Part shown: in pieces, positions 19,701-28,992 of the stretch
Layout: every line of letters starts with the position of its first letter
How positions within the stretch are numbered: the stretch's first letter is position 1
Source of the DNA: Promethearchaeota archaeon
GTDB taxonomy: Archaea > Asgardarchaeota > Lokiarchaeia > Sigyniarchaeales > SOKP01
DNA length: 64,000 bases
Assembly (NCBI GenBank): GCA_019058365.1
Contig: JAHPZE010000008.1
Coordinates: forward strand, 1-64,000
Reading direction: 5' to 3'
Made by a program: the position numbers and the translations under genes
The notes under the pieces: generated by a model
Told to the model about the DNA's origin: nothing
The model's input: the letters and a program-made list of their open reading frames with translations, nothing else
The model's database searches: none

Positions 19701-22700
19701 ATCATAATATTATATCCCGGAATTCCCTCAGTAATAGCCTTATCTCCACATTCTCTATCTGTCACATTGAATTCAACATTTAAATCGCTTCCTAAAAAGG
19801 TTGAATAATTATATCCAATACCGGTGGGTATTAGTATTTCCTCAGGATCAGAAACTGAGATCATGTTAATTTGAGTATAATTTCCCCTTAAATAAAAGTT
19901 AAAGTAAGCTAGACTCCAATTATAGTTAGGATCTTTTGAGATATTTAATTCTAAAGTATACCACCCATAATCCAACCCATTTAAGCTAATATTGAGAATG
20001 TAATTACCATTATTGAGAGGATTAATCAATTTCCAGTTAAAATCTCCCGTATTCCATATAGTTCCTGTTCCATAATTTTTCACATTTACATCTAACGTAG
20101 TAAGATCAAGAACTGGCTGATCAGTTATAGTATCATTGAAATAAAAATAAATCGTTTGATTTAATCCTGAATTCCTGGCAATTTCATCAGTTCCTATGAG
20201 GTTTTCGATTTGTGTCTGAATAATTGTAACCTCAATATCTAGACTTATAATTTGAGTTTCTTTTCCAATGGCGGAAATGTTAAATATATAAGTAAAAGGA
20301 GAATCTGCTACATTAACAGTACTGGTATTCAAGTATATAGTGTATGTCCCATTATTCCAGTCTTTTAAAAATGGTAAGAAACCATATGATGGACTCATCT
20401 CACTCCAAGTTGCCCCTATGATAAAGTTATCCAAATAATCCATATAATCAAACGTATATGACACATTCAGACCCCTTCTTATCGACCCTAAATCAAAGGA
20501 ATTAGATGGGTCAATTAAAGTTGTTATTTGTCGATGGAAATTAAAAGGAATTGATAGATTATTGTAATATTGCTTTGATGCATTAATGATAATATCGATA
20601 AATCCAAAATTAAGAAATTGAGTATCATTACAATCAATCGTAATATTATATCTACCACTTCCAATCTCAGTGACATTATTGTGCCTCCAATTAAGCCCCC
20701 CATTGAGGGTATAATTAATCTCAGCGTTTTCAATCCCTTCACTTTTCACTACATCATTATATTGGAGTGTTATATTAAATATTTGTCTATCATTGAAAAT
20801 TGAACCATCTGGGGGATCTAAAACTTCCAAAGATGTATTTCCTATAATCAATTCAAGACTTGAATTAATATAATCATAATAATTTAGTTTACTCCCATTT
20901 ATTGCTAGAGTGAATAAGCCATATCTATTAAATATTGGTTCACTACAATTTACTATGATACGATAATTCCCATTTCCAATTTCTGTTATATATTTACTAT
21001 CATAGAGACCTTCTCCTTGAACATCTACTTCTATTGAAGCACCAGTTAATCCCTGATTTCTGGATGTATCGAAATAATAAGCTGTTATATTAAAAACTTC
21101 ATCTGAATAATAAAATGTGTTATCAGGTGATTTAGTAAAGTTTAATTTGGTAACACCTGTAATTGTAATATTTAAATTTTTACTTTGATTATAATAATAT
21201 TGTTTGCTCGCATTCACAATTATCGTTCTTAAACCATAGTTTCCAAAATCAGTATCATTACAGAACACTGTGATATTAAATCTATTGTTTCCAATAGAAT
21301 ATATCTTATCCCAACGATAAGTATTCCCTCCATCAAGACTGTAATTAATCAAAGGGTTCGTAATTATCTCATCTCTAAGTGTATTATTATACTGAATAGT
21401 TATATTGAATGTATCTGAAGAATCAAAATTAGATTCATTTGGAGGTCCAATAATTGTTAAAGAAGTCTCGCCCAAGATTATAATATCTATTGTCTCACTT
21501 TGATTATTATAGTATTGCTTACTTGCATTAATAGTAATACTATTGGGGCCATTTGAATTAAATTCGGCGTCATTACAATCAATTGTAATATTATAAAGCC
21601 CATCACCCAAAATGGTAATATTGTCGGTTCTATAATTATTAGAATTAATTCTATAAGAAATAGTGGCATCAGATATATTTTTAGGAGGTGATCCAGTATA
21701 TCCTGTATCGTTAAAGAAAGCTGTAATATTAAAAATATCACTTGCGTCAAATGTCAATGGTGGTAAATTGATAAATTTTAATTCTGTTTCTCCTAAAATT
21801 GTTAAATTTCCTATTAAAAATCCAGCTGCAGTACCATTATTCCAAGCTAAATATGTAGTAAAAACACCATATTGAGACGCATTATTAGAAATATCCCAAT
21901 CCGATACATTAAATTCTGTATCTGGATTCAATGCGGATATATCTACAATATTTGTATGATTTAAATAATTAGGTGCTGGACTATACACACTTAAATTAAG
22001 ATTGCCATTCCCAATAACCTCAGTAAAAGTAACATTAAATCTAACAATGTCAGTGTAATTAGCAACATCATTTATTGGTATACCATCAACAAAAGTAGTA
22101 ATTGTGTTAATGAGATTATCGGATGTAGCATTTAAAAACCAATAAGTACCATTCCCGGCATTTGGTATTTTTATTTCTCTATACCCATTTCCTAATAATC
22201 GTTTTGTAATCGTTGACGTTCTATCATCAGTTCCATTAAAAACCTTAATACTACTATCGTGCCAAGTAGCGGGAATAGTGAAATTAATTTGAAATTTATC
22301 GAAACGTGTATCAAAATAATTTAATCCTGCTTTTCGTGTAACATTCCAATCAACAAGCTGACCAGTTCCAGCTATATTAAACTCTGAGCTTGCTTTTAAA
22401 TTTGTTTTAGTAAAATTGATTTGAATTTGAGAGATATTACACGTAACATCCCACCAATTTGCTGAAATATTGTAATGTAAATATCCAGAATTACTTCCAT
22501 TTACTTTAGTAGATTCCCAATATCCATACCCGCTATCAATATCTGAGACAGGATCACCATTAATTTTGAGAGTAATATCAGTTGCATTAGGAATATTTCC
22601 ATAAGGTGATAGTTCTATCTTTATATTAAAATCAACATAGGAAGAAGGTGGACCAATATTTGAAACCAATTGCCAATCACCACCAGAATATTTATAACTT

Positions 22701-23506
22701 TCTGTTTCATCAATGCCATCACCTCCAAGGGTACTTTGATCTCTGGTATAATACCATAGTGCATCTCCTGCAGCGACACCAATATCAAAAAGACCAATAA
22801 ACCATGTATTATTATCTGTTAAAGAATTATCTAGAAACTCATGAAGTCCTGTAACTGTATACCAATCATAAGTATTATTTGGAAATTTAAATGTTATTAA
22901 ATCTTTATACCAATCATACTGATCAACAACGGTTAAAGGTTTACTTCTACTTGAGACCCATTCAGATCTATATAAAACCATTTGAACAGTTGCATTTTTA
23001 GTAGGATGTGAGTTTGCTAAATAAACTGAAACATTCTCTAGATATCCATCTCCTATTGATGTTAATGAGGTAGTACAAGGAACTGAATTTAAAAAATCTT
23101 CGGCTCCATTTGGGCTACTATCCTCAATAATTAAAGATTTATTGGGAGCATAAATATCTTTAATAGTTATATTAGTAAAAGTAGAGTTAAAGTAAATATC
23201 TTTCGGACAAGGTAAGGTAAAATTATTTCCATTTACGATTGAGGTATTTACAATAGTATTAAAAGAATTATTCACATAAGACTGATGTAAAGACACATTA
23301 ATATCATTACCAGTATTACTATAACTAGAAGAATAATCTGAAGTCTTTACCTCATTAAACATTTCATATTCAGAAGGTGAATCTATATCCGTAACTGGAT
23401 TAGTAAAATTCCAGTTGTAGACCTCAACATTGAAGAAACTTATCGTTATTGTTAAAAAGAAAAGAATTAGTATCCGTTTATTTTTTTTAATATTAGAGTT
23501 TAACAT
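16721..23506 (-). CDS. Giant surface protein: Ig-like array, one TM segment, cytosolic longin/roadblock-like domain and helical tail
   Basis: About 2260 residues. A basic start and hydrophobic stretch (ILILFFLTITISFFNVEVY) form a signal peptide. Residues ~60-460 are a beta-rich head; ~560-1040 hold about five Ig-like units near 110 residues each (pattern IFNITLQYND...INYTLNGG...RYNITIDCNDT); ~1130-1790 hold further beta modules near 115 residues, two almost identical at DNA level. Dozens of N-x-S/T sequons suggest heavy N-glycosylation. A membrane segment (ILPYLIIAGIAIAAVGGSVG) lies near 1813-1838. The cytosolic part has a longin/roadblock-like pattern near 1850-1990 (VLVLYKGTGTCIFFKSFG, DPELISGFISAISSFGKDL) and then ~270 helical residues. 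I use ATG at 23506; an in-frame TTG at 23518 is possible. Confidence 0.85.
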   Translation of the reverse strand: MLNSNIKKNKRILILFFLTITISFFNVEVYNWNFTNPVTDIDSPSEYEMFNEVKTSDYSSSYSNTGNDINVSLHQSYVNNSFNTIVNTSIVNGNNFTLPCPKDIYFNSTFTNITIKDIYAPNKSLIIEDSSPNGAEDFLNSVPCTTSLTSIGDGYLENVSVYLANSHPTKNATVQMVLYRSEWVSSRSKPLTVVDQYDWYKDLITFKFPNNTYDWYTVTGLHEFLDNSLTDNNTWFIGLFDIGVAAGDALWYYTRDQSTLGGDGIDETESYKYSGGDWQLVSNIGPPSSYVDFNIKIELSPYGNIPNATDITLKINGDPVSDIDSGYGYWESTKVNGSNSGYLHYNISANWWDVTCNISQIQINFTKTNLKASSEFNIAGTGQLVDWNVTRKAGLNYFDTRFDKFQINFTIPATWHDSSIKVFNGTDDRTSTITKRLLGNGYREIKIPNAGNGTYWFLNATSDNLINTITTFVDGIPINDVANYTDIVRFNVTFTEVIGNGNLNLSVYSPAPNYLNHTNIVDISALNPDTEFNVSDWDISNNASQYGVFTTYLAWNNGTAAGFLIGNLTILGETELKFINLPPLTFDASDIFNITAFFNDTGYTGSPPKNISDATISYRINSNNYRTDNITILGDGLYNITIDCNDAEFNSNGPNSITINASKQYYNNQSETIDIIILGETSLTIIGPPNESNFDSSDTFNITIQYNNTLRDEIITNPLINYSLDGGNTYRWDKIYSIGNNRFNITVFCNDTDFGNYGLRTIIVNASKQYYYNQSKNLNITITGVTKLNFTKSPDNTFYYSDEVFNITAYYFDTSRNQGLTGASIEVDVQGEGLYDSKYITEIGNGNYRIIVNCSEPIFNRYGLFTLAINGSKLNYYDYINSSLELIIGNTSLEVLDPPDGSIFNDRQIFNITLQYNDVVKSEGIENAEINYTLNGGLNWRHNNVTEIGSGRYNITIDCNDTQFLNFGFIDIIINASKQYYNNLSIPFNFHRQITTLIDPSNSFDLGSIRRGLNVSYTFDYMDYLDNFIIGATWSEMSPSYGFLPFLKDWNNGTYTIYLNTSTVNVADSPFTYIFNISAIGKETQIISLDIEVTIIQTQIENLIGTDEIARNSGLNQTIYFYFNDTITDQPVLDLTTLDVNVKNYGTGTIWNTGDFNWKLINPLNNGNYILNISLNGLDYGWYTLELNISKDPNYNWSLAYFNFYLRGNYTQINMISVSDPEEILIPTGIGYNYSTFLGSDLNVEFNVTDRECGDKAITEGIPGYNIMIIYKNLKTESTGILQGNFNFVWQSGTYGTYIGNILSSTLLETGSYLINITFAKLNYENTTFSFNLTLVNSQINIISISNLGGQLEPSGVGNYYNSTIALDLNLEFNITDDHGLNKVIARALDSRVVRYINLGTGENGTLLDFLAFNLPTSTYIGTITTSGLSIGNYLINVSVVILDYKVIPLIFNLTIVSAESNLISITNVGSQLSPTIPGGFYEPTIATDVIVEFNTTDAHFGTIIQIAPGVFYTIYYTNIDTSENGTIVHLITEGALSHSGSLNISSFSIGNYSVTIIINKSNNIVSTFSFKLRIVSALSNIISITNPGGQLPAIDSFYYTFIGSNIGIEFNTTDAHFGTIIPIAPGVFYTIYYTNIDTLESGTIAHFITEGASSHSGSLNISLLTLGNYSFSIIVAKYSNNVTTVNFLLRIIDKYETRIIVYKPESVKAGLPFTLLIKAEYFDGSFWLPIDGSNMTVILYYNNGAGDSEDYSTNSTGEIEIIIPTYSDTLTLNITIQLKSAYYHQGYSTKISDIDIKPIPPGFSFKDILPYLIIAGIAIAAVGGSVGIYRGVVVPKKREKSRILTEVKTIFDDAINLEHVLVLYKGTGTCIFFKSFGSEQIDPELISGFISAISSFGKDLVSQEELNEISYGDKMLLLSDGENIRVALVLGKKASLILRRNLMEFIHFFEKTYANELPNWRGQLNIFRDAGTIIDDILNTSIILPHEISYEISSAKTLKKPQSRDVLKIANTLMKDSERNFFFIATLLKEATEKTGKETAEIFMGIKELRDKKILMPIEIATIETPPISQQELNLINQKVTGLVNLSSEDRQKLVNDLAQMGPAEREAYFVSLSEQREIVSAPIELQPEAAEIVTIKGANKEIKKLKKNALKAKKENDYDSSLKILHNAVKIATTWELASESLLLDDLIRMTKIEDLNIKLKSLEKEAKLAAKQEHYTEAAQKYKISSKIASEIFKLGVDDMTKEVKRLTNKAKEFEKLL
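18531..18680 (-). repeat. Intragenic direct repeat, copy A
   Basis: A 150-base segment inside the giant surface-protein gene, nearly identical to 18882-19031 with no length change. The copies are 351 bases (117 codons) apart, so one whole beta module was duplicated in frame. Confidence 0.85.
18882..19031 (-). repeat. Intragenic direct repeat, copy B
   Basis: Second copy of the 150-base segment at 18531-18680. Both encode the FGTII-x-IAPGVFYTIYYTNIDT region and the following HSGSLNIS strand. Flanking parts of the module have diverged more. Confidence 0.85.
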
Positions 23507-23518
23507 AAGCCTAAACAA

Positions 23519-23738
23519 TTTTTTCTATTTAATTTAATATTTTTATAATTTTATTAGCAATTAATATTAATAATTTTGTAGGTTAAATTTGAAAAAAATA
23601 ATTAAAAACATTATAAGAAATATCGCAATTAGTTCCTTTAAATATATCTCATACGGAGAAATTATGAGAGGATAAATAGAACTTTTATAAAAAATATCTA
23701 TATAAGTATTTTGAAAAATATTAAAAATCTAAGTCTCA
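23519..23738. other. AT-rich spacer between two minus-strand genes
   Basis: This 220-base stretch holds no open reading frame I would call. It separates the ATP-grasp gene, read toward lower coordinates, from the start of the giant surface-protein gene and presumably contains the latter's promoter. Confidence 0.35.
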
Positions 23739-24437
23739 TTAGCTGGTAGTATCTTTCTCCTTTAAGATAATCCTAGCATCCACACATATTAATCCCTTTT
23801 CGTAGATAAATACCGGATTTAAATCCATTTCGTTAATATTCTCATGTTTTGTAACTAGATCGGATATTTTCATTAAAGTCTCTACAATGGCATTAATATC
23901 TGCTTTAGGTTTTCCCCGATATCCATCTAATATAGGAAAGCCCTTAATCTCATGTATCATTTCTTTGGCATCATATTCTGTAATTGGGGCGATTCTAAAG
24001 CTAACATCCTCTAAAAGCTCTACTAAAATCCCGCCAATACCAAACATTAAAGCAGGGCCAAATTGAGGGTCTGTGGTCATACCTATAATAAGTTCCGTTA
24101 TTGGTTCCTTTGCCATTTTCTGTACCGAAATCTTTTTTTCTTTCTGAGATGGAATTTTCATTAATTCATCATAAGCGTTGTCTACTTCTTCTTTCGTTTT
24201 GAGGTTTAACTTAACAGCTCCAGTATCAGATTTATGAACAACATCTTCAGCCATGAGTTTCATAACAATAGGAAACCCAATCTCCTCTACTGCGGCAATA
24301 GTTTCTTCTTTTGAAGTTGCTAATTTTTGAGACGGAACTTGAATTCCAATTTCTTCTAACAATTCTTTAGATTCAAATTCAGTTAGTACCGTTTGACCGG
24401 ATTCAACCTTAGTTTTTAACTCTTCAGCTATATTCAT
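23739..24437 (-). CDS. ADP-forming acyl-CoA synthetase beta subunit (ATP-grasp)
   Basis: ATP-grasp protein of 232 residues matching the small beta subunit of archaeal ADP-forming acetyl/acyl-CoA synthetases, which make ATP from acyl-CoA, ADP and phosphate. Visible are the N-terminal LTEFESKELLEEIGIQVP, the GFPIVMKLMAEDVVHKSDTG segment around residue 55-75 with the conserved Lys and HKSD, MTTDPQFGPALMFGIGGI near 120, and a C-terminal EMDLNPVFIY near 205. The larger alpha subunit with the phosphohistidine is not adjacent, so it must be encoded elsewhere. The acyl substrate is unknown. Confidence 0.9.
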   Translation of the reverse strand: MNIAEELKTKVESGQTVLTEFESKELLEEIGIQVPSQKLATSKEETIAAVEEIGFPIVMKLMAEDVVHKSDTGAVKLNLKTKEEVDNAYDELMKIPSQKEKKISVQKMAKEPITELIIGMTTDPQFGPALMFGIGGILVELLEDVSFRIAPITEYDAKEMIHEIKGFPILDGYRGKPKADINAIVETLMKISDLVTKHENINEMDLNPVFIYEKGLICVDARIILKEKDTTS

Positions 24438-24603
24438 TTCTAAATTCCCGTATTAGGATATTGAATTATTTAGTTCTAATTATTAAATAGAATTATAAAA
24501 AAAATATAAAATTAATTAAAATGAATTAAAGAATTAGGTAGGGATAAATGAAAAAAGCTTTAAAATAAAATATAAAATAAATAAGAATAAAAAAGAAAAG
24601 ATT

Positions 24604-27447
24604 TTAAGATTTTCTCCAAATTGTTATTCCTCTCCTCCTACGAAGTCGCCATTTCCGAACCTCATCCATGACCGAAACACTAAAAGCACCAAGGAGAAGT
24701 GCTATCCAATAATAATAGTGGTTTAATGGTACGACATGAAATCCTATTCCCATTGGTGTATATAAGATAAGCAATTGTAAAGCAAAAGAAAGACCAGTTG
24801 CCCAGAATAAATGTTTATTTGGAAATAAATAAAATGGTTTGATATTTGATGTACATGTGTAAACAAACAGCAGTTCACAAATGACTAAATTTGCGAATAT
24901 TATTGTTTGTGTTAATGCGATTGCATATTCTTCTGCTGTATAGGTTACACCAAAAATTGTTGCACCACTGATTAATCCAGGATCTATTCCACTGGCAGTC
25001 CAACTTGGAATTAATACACCCCAAAGTAGTAAATAGAGTGAAATATCTGTTATTGAAGTATAAATTCCAAGCAGAAGAACCGGACCTTTAATCTCTGATA
25101 TCAATGTAAAACCTTTTCTTGGTTTGTCTTTCATTACATCCGGATCCGTCGGTGTTAAGCCAAGTACCATGGCAGGAATTCCATCAGTCGCTATATTAAG
25201 CCATAAGATCTGAATTGGCGCAACTGGAATGCTAAGAAACACAAGTGGAAATAATTTTAATACTATATATGCTGTAAGAATTAAAAAGATCTCATCAAAA
25301 TTAGTGCTTAACATGTATCGGAAGAATCCTTTAGTTGTCTCGAATATTCCGCGACCTTCTTCTATAGCATTTACAATTGTTGCATAGTTATCATCTATTA
25401 ATATCATTTCTGAAGCTTCTTGCGTCACCTCGGTTCCCTTTAAACCCATCGCTACACCTACATGCGCCCCCTTCACAGCGGGAGCATCATTCACTCCATC
25501 TCCGGTCATTGAAACCACTAAATCCAACTCCTTCAATCTACGTAGAATTCTGAGTTTATGCTCTGATGAAACTCTCGCAAAAATGTCCACTGTTTTAACT
25601 CTTTCCCGGAGTTCATCATCACTCATTTCTTCTAGTTCTATTCCCGTAATTGCTTCACTGGAGTCAGTTAGACCGATCTCATGTGCTATTGCAATCGCAG
25701 TAATTTTATGATCACCTGTAATCATGATTGTTCTAATTCCTGCCATTCTCGCTTCTTCGATAGCATCTTTTACTTCATCTCTAGCAGGATCGATTATTCC
25801 TGCTAAACCGAGATAAATATAATCTTGTTCAATTTCTTCTTCTCTATAATCTTCATTTAATGGTTTATAAGCAATTCCCAATACTCTTAATGCATTTTTA
25901 GCAAATTCCTCATTTTTTGCAAGAATTTTGTCTTGTACTTCATTAATTGGTTTTATTTGATTCTCATAAACTGCCTGACTTGCGTTGTCTAACAAAACGT
26001 CAGGAGCACCTTTTATTAATGAATATAATCTATTATCGAACTTCATTACTACTGACATCATTTTTCTATCTGAGCTAAAAGGAATCTCATCAATTTTCTC
26101 TGTTGTGGTATCTAAATCCATCTTCATTGCTAACACTTTTAATGAAATTTCAGTAGGATCTCCAACGACATCTGTATCATTTGTACCATTATTTTTTAAG
26201 GAAACATTTGAATTATTACAAAACATGCATACTTCTAAATATTTTTTCAGAAATTCATCAATTTGAACTTGGTTACCTTTTTCACCAACAATTTTACCTT
26301 CAATAGCATAACCTACACCTTCCACGTTATATTCCATACCCCCTATATAGACTTTTACAACTGTCATTTCGTTTTTTGTTAAAGTACCCGTTTTATCCGA
26401 ACAAATTACATTCACTCTTCCTAATGTCTCGACAGCAGTCAATTTTCTAACGAGAGCATTACGATCTGCCATCTTACGCATTCCTATAGACATAACTACT
26501 GTAATAACAACGATTAAACCTTCAGGAACCGCAGATACTGCTAATGATATTGATATTTCAAACGCTGTAATAAGTTCTTCAAGATTAAATTCTGTTATTA
26601 GTAATATAAATAGCTCTACGAGAAAAACAGCAAGACATATTATTATAATTATCAAACCTAAAAGTTTACCAAATCTATTTACTTCTTTCTGAAATGGACT
26701 AAGCTCTATTTCTTCTTCTTGCAAACTTTCAGCGATTTTACCTATTTCTGTAGCCATTCCTGTTCCGATGGCTATTCCTTCTCCATTTCCACGAGTTATA
26801 ATCGTGTTCATATATCCAAGGTTGGTCCTATCAGCTAAAATCATTTTTTTATCAACAGGTTTTAATTGTTTTTTCACAGGTTTTGACTCTCCTGTTAAAA
26901 TTGCTTCATCAACATAAAGTGAAAATTGCTTATCAAGTCTTATATCAGCAGGAAATTTATCCCCCTCTTCAAAGAGTACAATATCTCCAGGAACTACATC
27001 TTCTACTCCAATTTCTATAACTTTTCCATCCCTACGAACTTTAGCAAAATGTGGTGCTAATTTCTTAAGACTTTCAAGAGACTTCTCTGCTTGATATTCT
27101 TGATAAAATCCTAATATAGCATTCACTATCAAAATTGCGGCAATGACAATAGCATCAGTATATTCTGAAGGCCAGGCTACACCAGATCGAGTAGATTCAT
27201 ATATTCCAATTATGATTGAAATTAATATTGCAAACATTAGAAGATATATTAAAAAATCTTTGAATTGGCTTATGAAGATTTGTAGAGCTGTTTTTCCCTT
27301 CTCTTTAATTAGTTCATTTCTTCCAAACTCCTCAAGTCTTTTTTGGGCCTCATTTTCAGTTAAACCAACCTCTATCGATGTATTCATTTTTTCAGCTACG
27401 ACTTCATAACTATTCGAGTGTGCGTGAATATTTTCTAAATCTATCAT
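24604..27447 (-). CDS. P-type cation ATPase, P2A Ca2+-transporting type
   Basis: Full-length 947-residue pump. In order: N-terminal cation-ATPase domain, TGES in the actuator domain near residue 190, PEGL in M4, the phosphorylated Asp351 in CSDKTGTLTKNE, ITGDHKITAIAIA, GDGVNDAPAVKGAHVG, STNFDEIF in M5, NIATDGIPA in M6, and a ten-segment topology. The M4-M6 residues match SERCA/PMR1 site II, so Ca2+ (or Mn2+) export is the best inference. A short basic C-terminus follows. The gene is divergent from the membrane operon at 27820, sharing a 372-base AT-rich intergenic region. Confidence 0.93.
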   Translation of the reverse strand: MIDLENIHAHSNSYEVVAEKMNTSIEVGLTENEAQKRLEEFGRNELIKEKGKTALQIFISQFKDFLIYLLMFAILISIIIGIYESTRSGVAWPSEYTDAIVIAAILIVNAILGFYQEYQAEKSLESLKKLAPHFAKVRRDGKVIEIGVEDVVPGDIVLFEEGDKFPADIRLDKQFSLYVDEAILTGESKPVKKQLKPVDKKMILADRTNLGYMNTIITRGNGEGIAIGTGMATEIGKIAESLQEEEIELSPFQKEVNRFGKLLGLIIIIICLAVFLVELFILLITEFNLEELITAFEISISLAVSAVPEGLIVVITVVMSIGMRKMADRNALVRKLTAVETLGRVNVICSDKTGTLTKNEMTVVKVYIGGMEYNVEGVGYAIEGKIVGEKGNQVQIDEFLKKYLEVCMFCNNSNVSLKNNGTNDTDVVGDPTEISLKVLAMKMDLDTTTEKIDEIPFSSDRKMMSVVMKFDNRLYSLIKGAPDVLLDNASQAVYENQIKPINEVQDKILAKNEEFAKNALRVLGIAYKPLNEDYREEEIEQDYIYLGLAGIIDPARDEVKDAIEEARMAGIRTIMITGDHKITAIAIAHEIGLTDSSEAITGIELEEMSDDELRERVKTVDIFARVSSEHKLRILRRLKELDLVVSMTGDGVNDAPAVKGAHVGVAMGLKGTEVTQEASEMILIDDNYATIVNAIEEGRGIFETTKGFFRYMLSTNFDEIFLILTAYIVLKLFPLVFLSIPVAPIQILWLNIATDGIPAMVLGLTPTDPDVMKDKPRKGFTLISEIKGPVLLLGIYTSITDISLYLLLWGVLIPSWTASGIDPGLISGATIFGVTYTAEEYAIALTQTIIFANLVICELLFVYTCTSNIKPFYLFPNKHLFWATGLSFALQLLILYTPMGIGFHVVPLNHYYYWIALLLGAFSVSVMDEVRKWRLRRRRGITIWRKS

Positions 27448-27819
27448 ATTATTATCAATTTTTTTATAGAGATTTTTTTTAAAAAATAATAATTAAATTA
27501 CCTATATATTCTAATTATTTAATTAACAAATTTAAATTCACTTATAGATATTGGTTATAGAAACATGATATAAAATTCTATTAGTTCTTTAAAGCTTAGT
27601 GGATAAAATATAACGAAAATTTAATATGGACAGAGTTTTTTTGTAAATTGGTCAAAATCAAGTAAATTTGAAATCGAATTATCTAAGATATACTAACTTA
27701 AATTGTTAAAAAATATAAATAGAAAATTTATATTTATAATAACTCTAATAAAAGTTAATTAGATAATTCTAAAAAAAAACACCTTAGAGAACTACTAAAA
27801 ATATTTTTTCCCGAATATA
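27448..27819. other. Divergent AT-rich intergenic region
   Basis: These 372 bases separate the Ca2+ ATPase gene (minus) from the membrane operon (plus) and must hold both promoters. No open frame worth calling is present. An 8-base inverted repeat, atataaat at 27713-27720 and atttatat at 27726-27733, exists, but such pairs are expected by chance in DNA this AT-rich. Confidence 0.4.
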
Positions 27820-28404
27820 ATGAGACCATCTCGAGTTTTTAGGTTGTTATTTAGGATATTCATATTACTATTAACTCTATCGGTAACTGTTGTATCTATA
27901 TTAGGTGGTTTATCCGCTCTTATAATACTTGATCCTTCTTCTAACAATATAGGAGTTGACTATACTGATGCAAGTTTTGACGTGGATTTTAACAATTTAA
28001 CGGGTGAGCTTACTGCTTTTAATTTTTCTTTACCTTTTAATATCACTAATGCTGGTTATTTTGATTTAGAAAATCTTCAGGTAGATATTAAGATCGGAAT
28101 GCGATATGAACATATAAATTATACTCTACCCGGTCAAAATGATACTATTTTCAAAAAGTTTTTTGAAAAACACCAAGATTATGGAACTATAATAAAAGGT
28201 AATAAAGGACTTTTCAATTTCACAGGAGATATGAGCAATATTATTTCGTTTCCCAATGCTACAAAGATAAATTGGTATAGAACGCCGCCCCCTGATGTAG
28301 AATTCTTTGCTAATTTTACTGTAGGTTTAACTTATTCTTTGGGATTACATTCTCTCGCATTTAGTATGCTTAATATATCAATAGGAGATTATTCATATCT
28401 ATAG
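27820..28404 (+). CDS. Membrane-anchored extracytoplasmic protein, function unknown
   Basis: Unrecognised 194-residue protein. Residues 1-40 form a basic-then-hydrophobic signal anchor (RLLFRIFILLLTLSVTVVSI). The remainder is beta-rich and extracellular, with sequons and a pattern resembling LEA14/WHy-type beta sandwiches (FNFSLPFNITNAGYFDLENL), although that similarity is only by eye. It starts a run of three same-strand genes; the ribosome binding site of the next gene overlaps its stop codon, which implies co-translation. Likely a surface or envelope component. Confidence 0.65.
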   Translation: MRPSRVFRLLFRIFILLLTLSVTVVSILGGLSALIILDPSSNNIGVDYTDASFDVDFNNLTGELTAFNFSLPFNITNAGYFDLENLQVDIKIGMRYEHINYTLPGQNDTIFKKFFEKHQDYGTIIKGNKGLFNFTGDMSNIISFPNATKINWYRTPPPDVEFFANFTVGLTYSLGLHSLAFSMLNISIGDYSYL

Positions 28405-28409
28405 GAGGT
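28403..28409 (+). promoter_or_regulatory. Strong Shine-Dalgarno site AGGAGGT
   Basis: AGGAGGT overlaps the TAG stop of the preceding gene and lies 7 bases before the ATG at 28417. It supports both that start and translational coupling of the two genes. Confidence 0.85.
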
Positions 28410-28416
28410 CATTAAG

Positions 28417-28908
28417 ATGGGAGCAACAAAAAATATGGTTAGGGGAACAATCTATACAAGCGTTTATGTTGTTACGACAATTATACTTCCTTTTTTATTA
28501 TTTAATTGGGTGAGAAATTTACAAATACCATTAGTGGGGGAAATAACATTAACTCAGGAAAACTATGAAAATATAATATTTTGGATAGTAGCTTTTGGAT
28601 TAATAATTAGTGGATGTGCTTTCTTTTCATATTCTTCCCCCAAGCAATCAATAAGAAGAACAGTATTTGCATTAATCCAAGTTATTGTAAATTGTCTATA
28701 TTTATGGAGTTACAAATTTTCTGGAGCCACCGAAATTCTATTTAATTTTAATATATCTGGATATCCTGGATTTCTATCTTTAAATCTCCAAACAATGGTC
28801 TTAGTATATATGGGAGTTTATTTTCTAACAATTGTATTAAAAATATATGATCTTGTTGATTTTAGTATTAATAGAAAGAAAATTCGAGAGAATAGAATGA
28901 AAGCATAA
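28417..28908 (+). CDS. Four-TM membrane protein, function unknown
   Basis: Unrecognised 163-residue protein with four predicted membrane segments, near residues 10-30, 48-68, 78-98 and 117-140, and a basic C-terminal tail (SINRKKIRENRMKA) that is probably cytosolic. The start is fixed by the AGGAGGT site. It is the middle gene of a three-gene membrane set; its stop is followed after one base by the ATG of a short frame that leads, through an apparent frameshift, into the third gene. Confidence 0.65.
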   Translation: MGATKNMVRGTIYTSVYVVTTIILPFLLFNWVRNLQIPLVGEITLTQENYENIIFWIVAFGLIISGCAFFSYSSPKQSIRRTVFALIQVIVNCLYLWSYKFSGATEILFNFNISGYPGFLSLNLQTMVLVYMGVYFLTIVLKIYDLVDFSINRKKIRENRMKA

Positions 28909-28992
28909 GATGGGTGATAAAAAATAATTTTTCAAATACTAGGATTTTTACTGGTTCTTGCTGATATTTTTAGTGCTATCTTAATTTTTTTC

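Noticed and set aside
20524..21875. Several 60-87 codon frames on both strands inside the giant surface-protein gene
   Set aside because: They are out of frame with the continuous repeat pattern and have no start signals.
27713..27733. Inverted repeat atataaat / atttatat with a five-base loop
   Set aside because: It is made only of A and T in very AT-rich DNA, so chance occurrence is likely and no second copy supports it.
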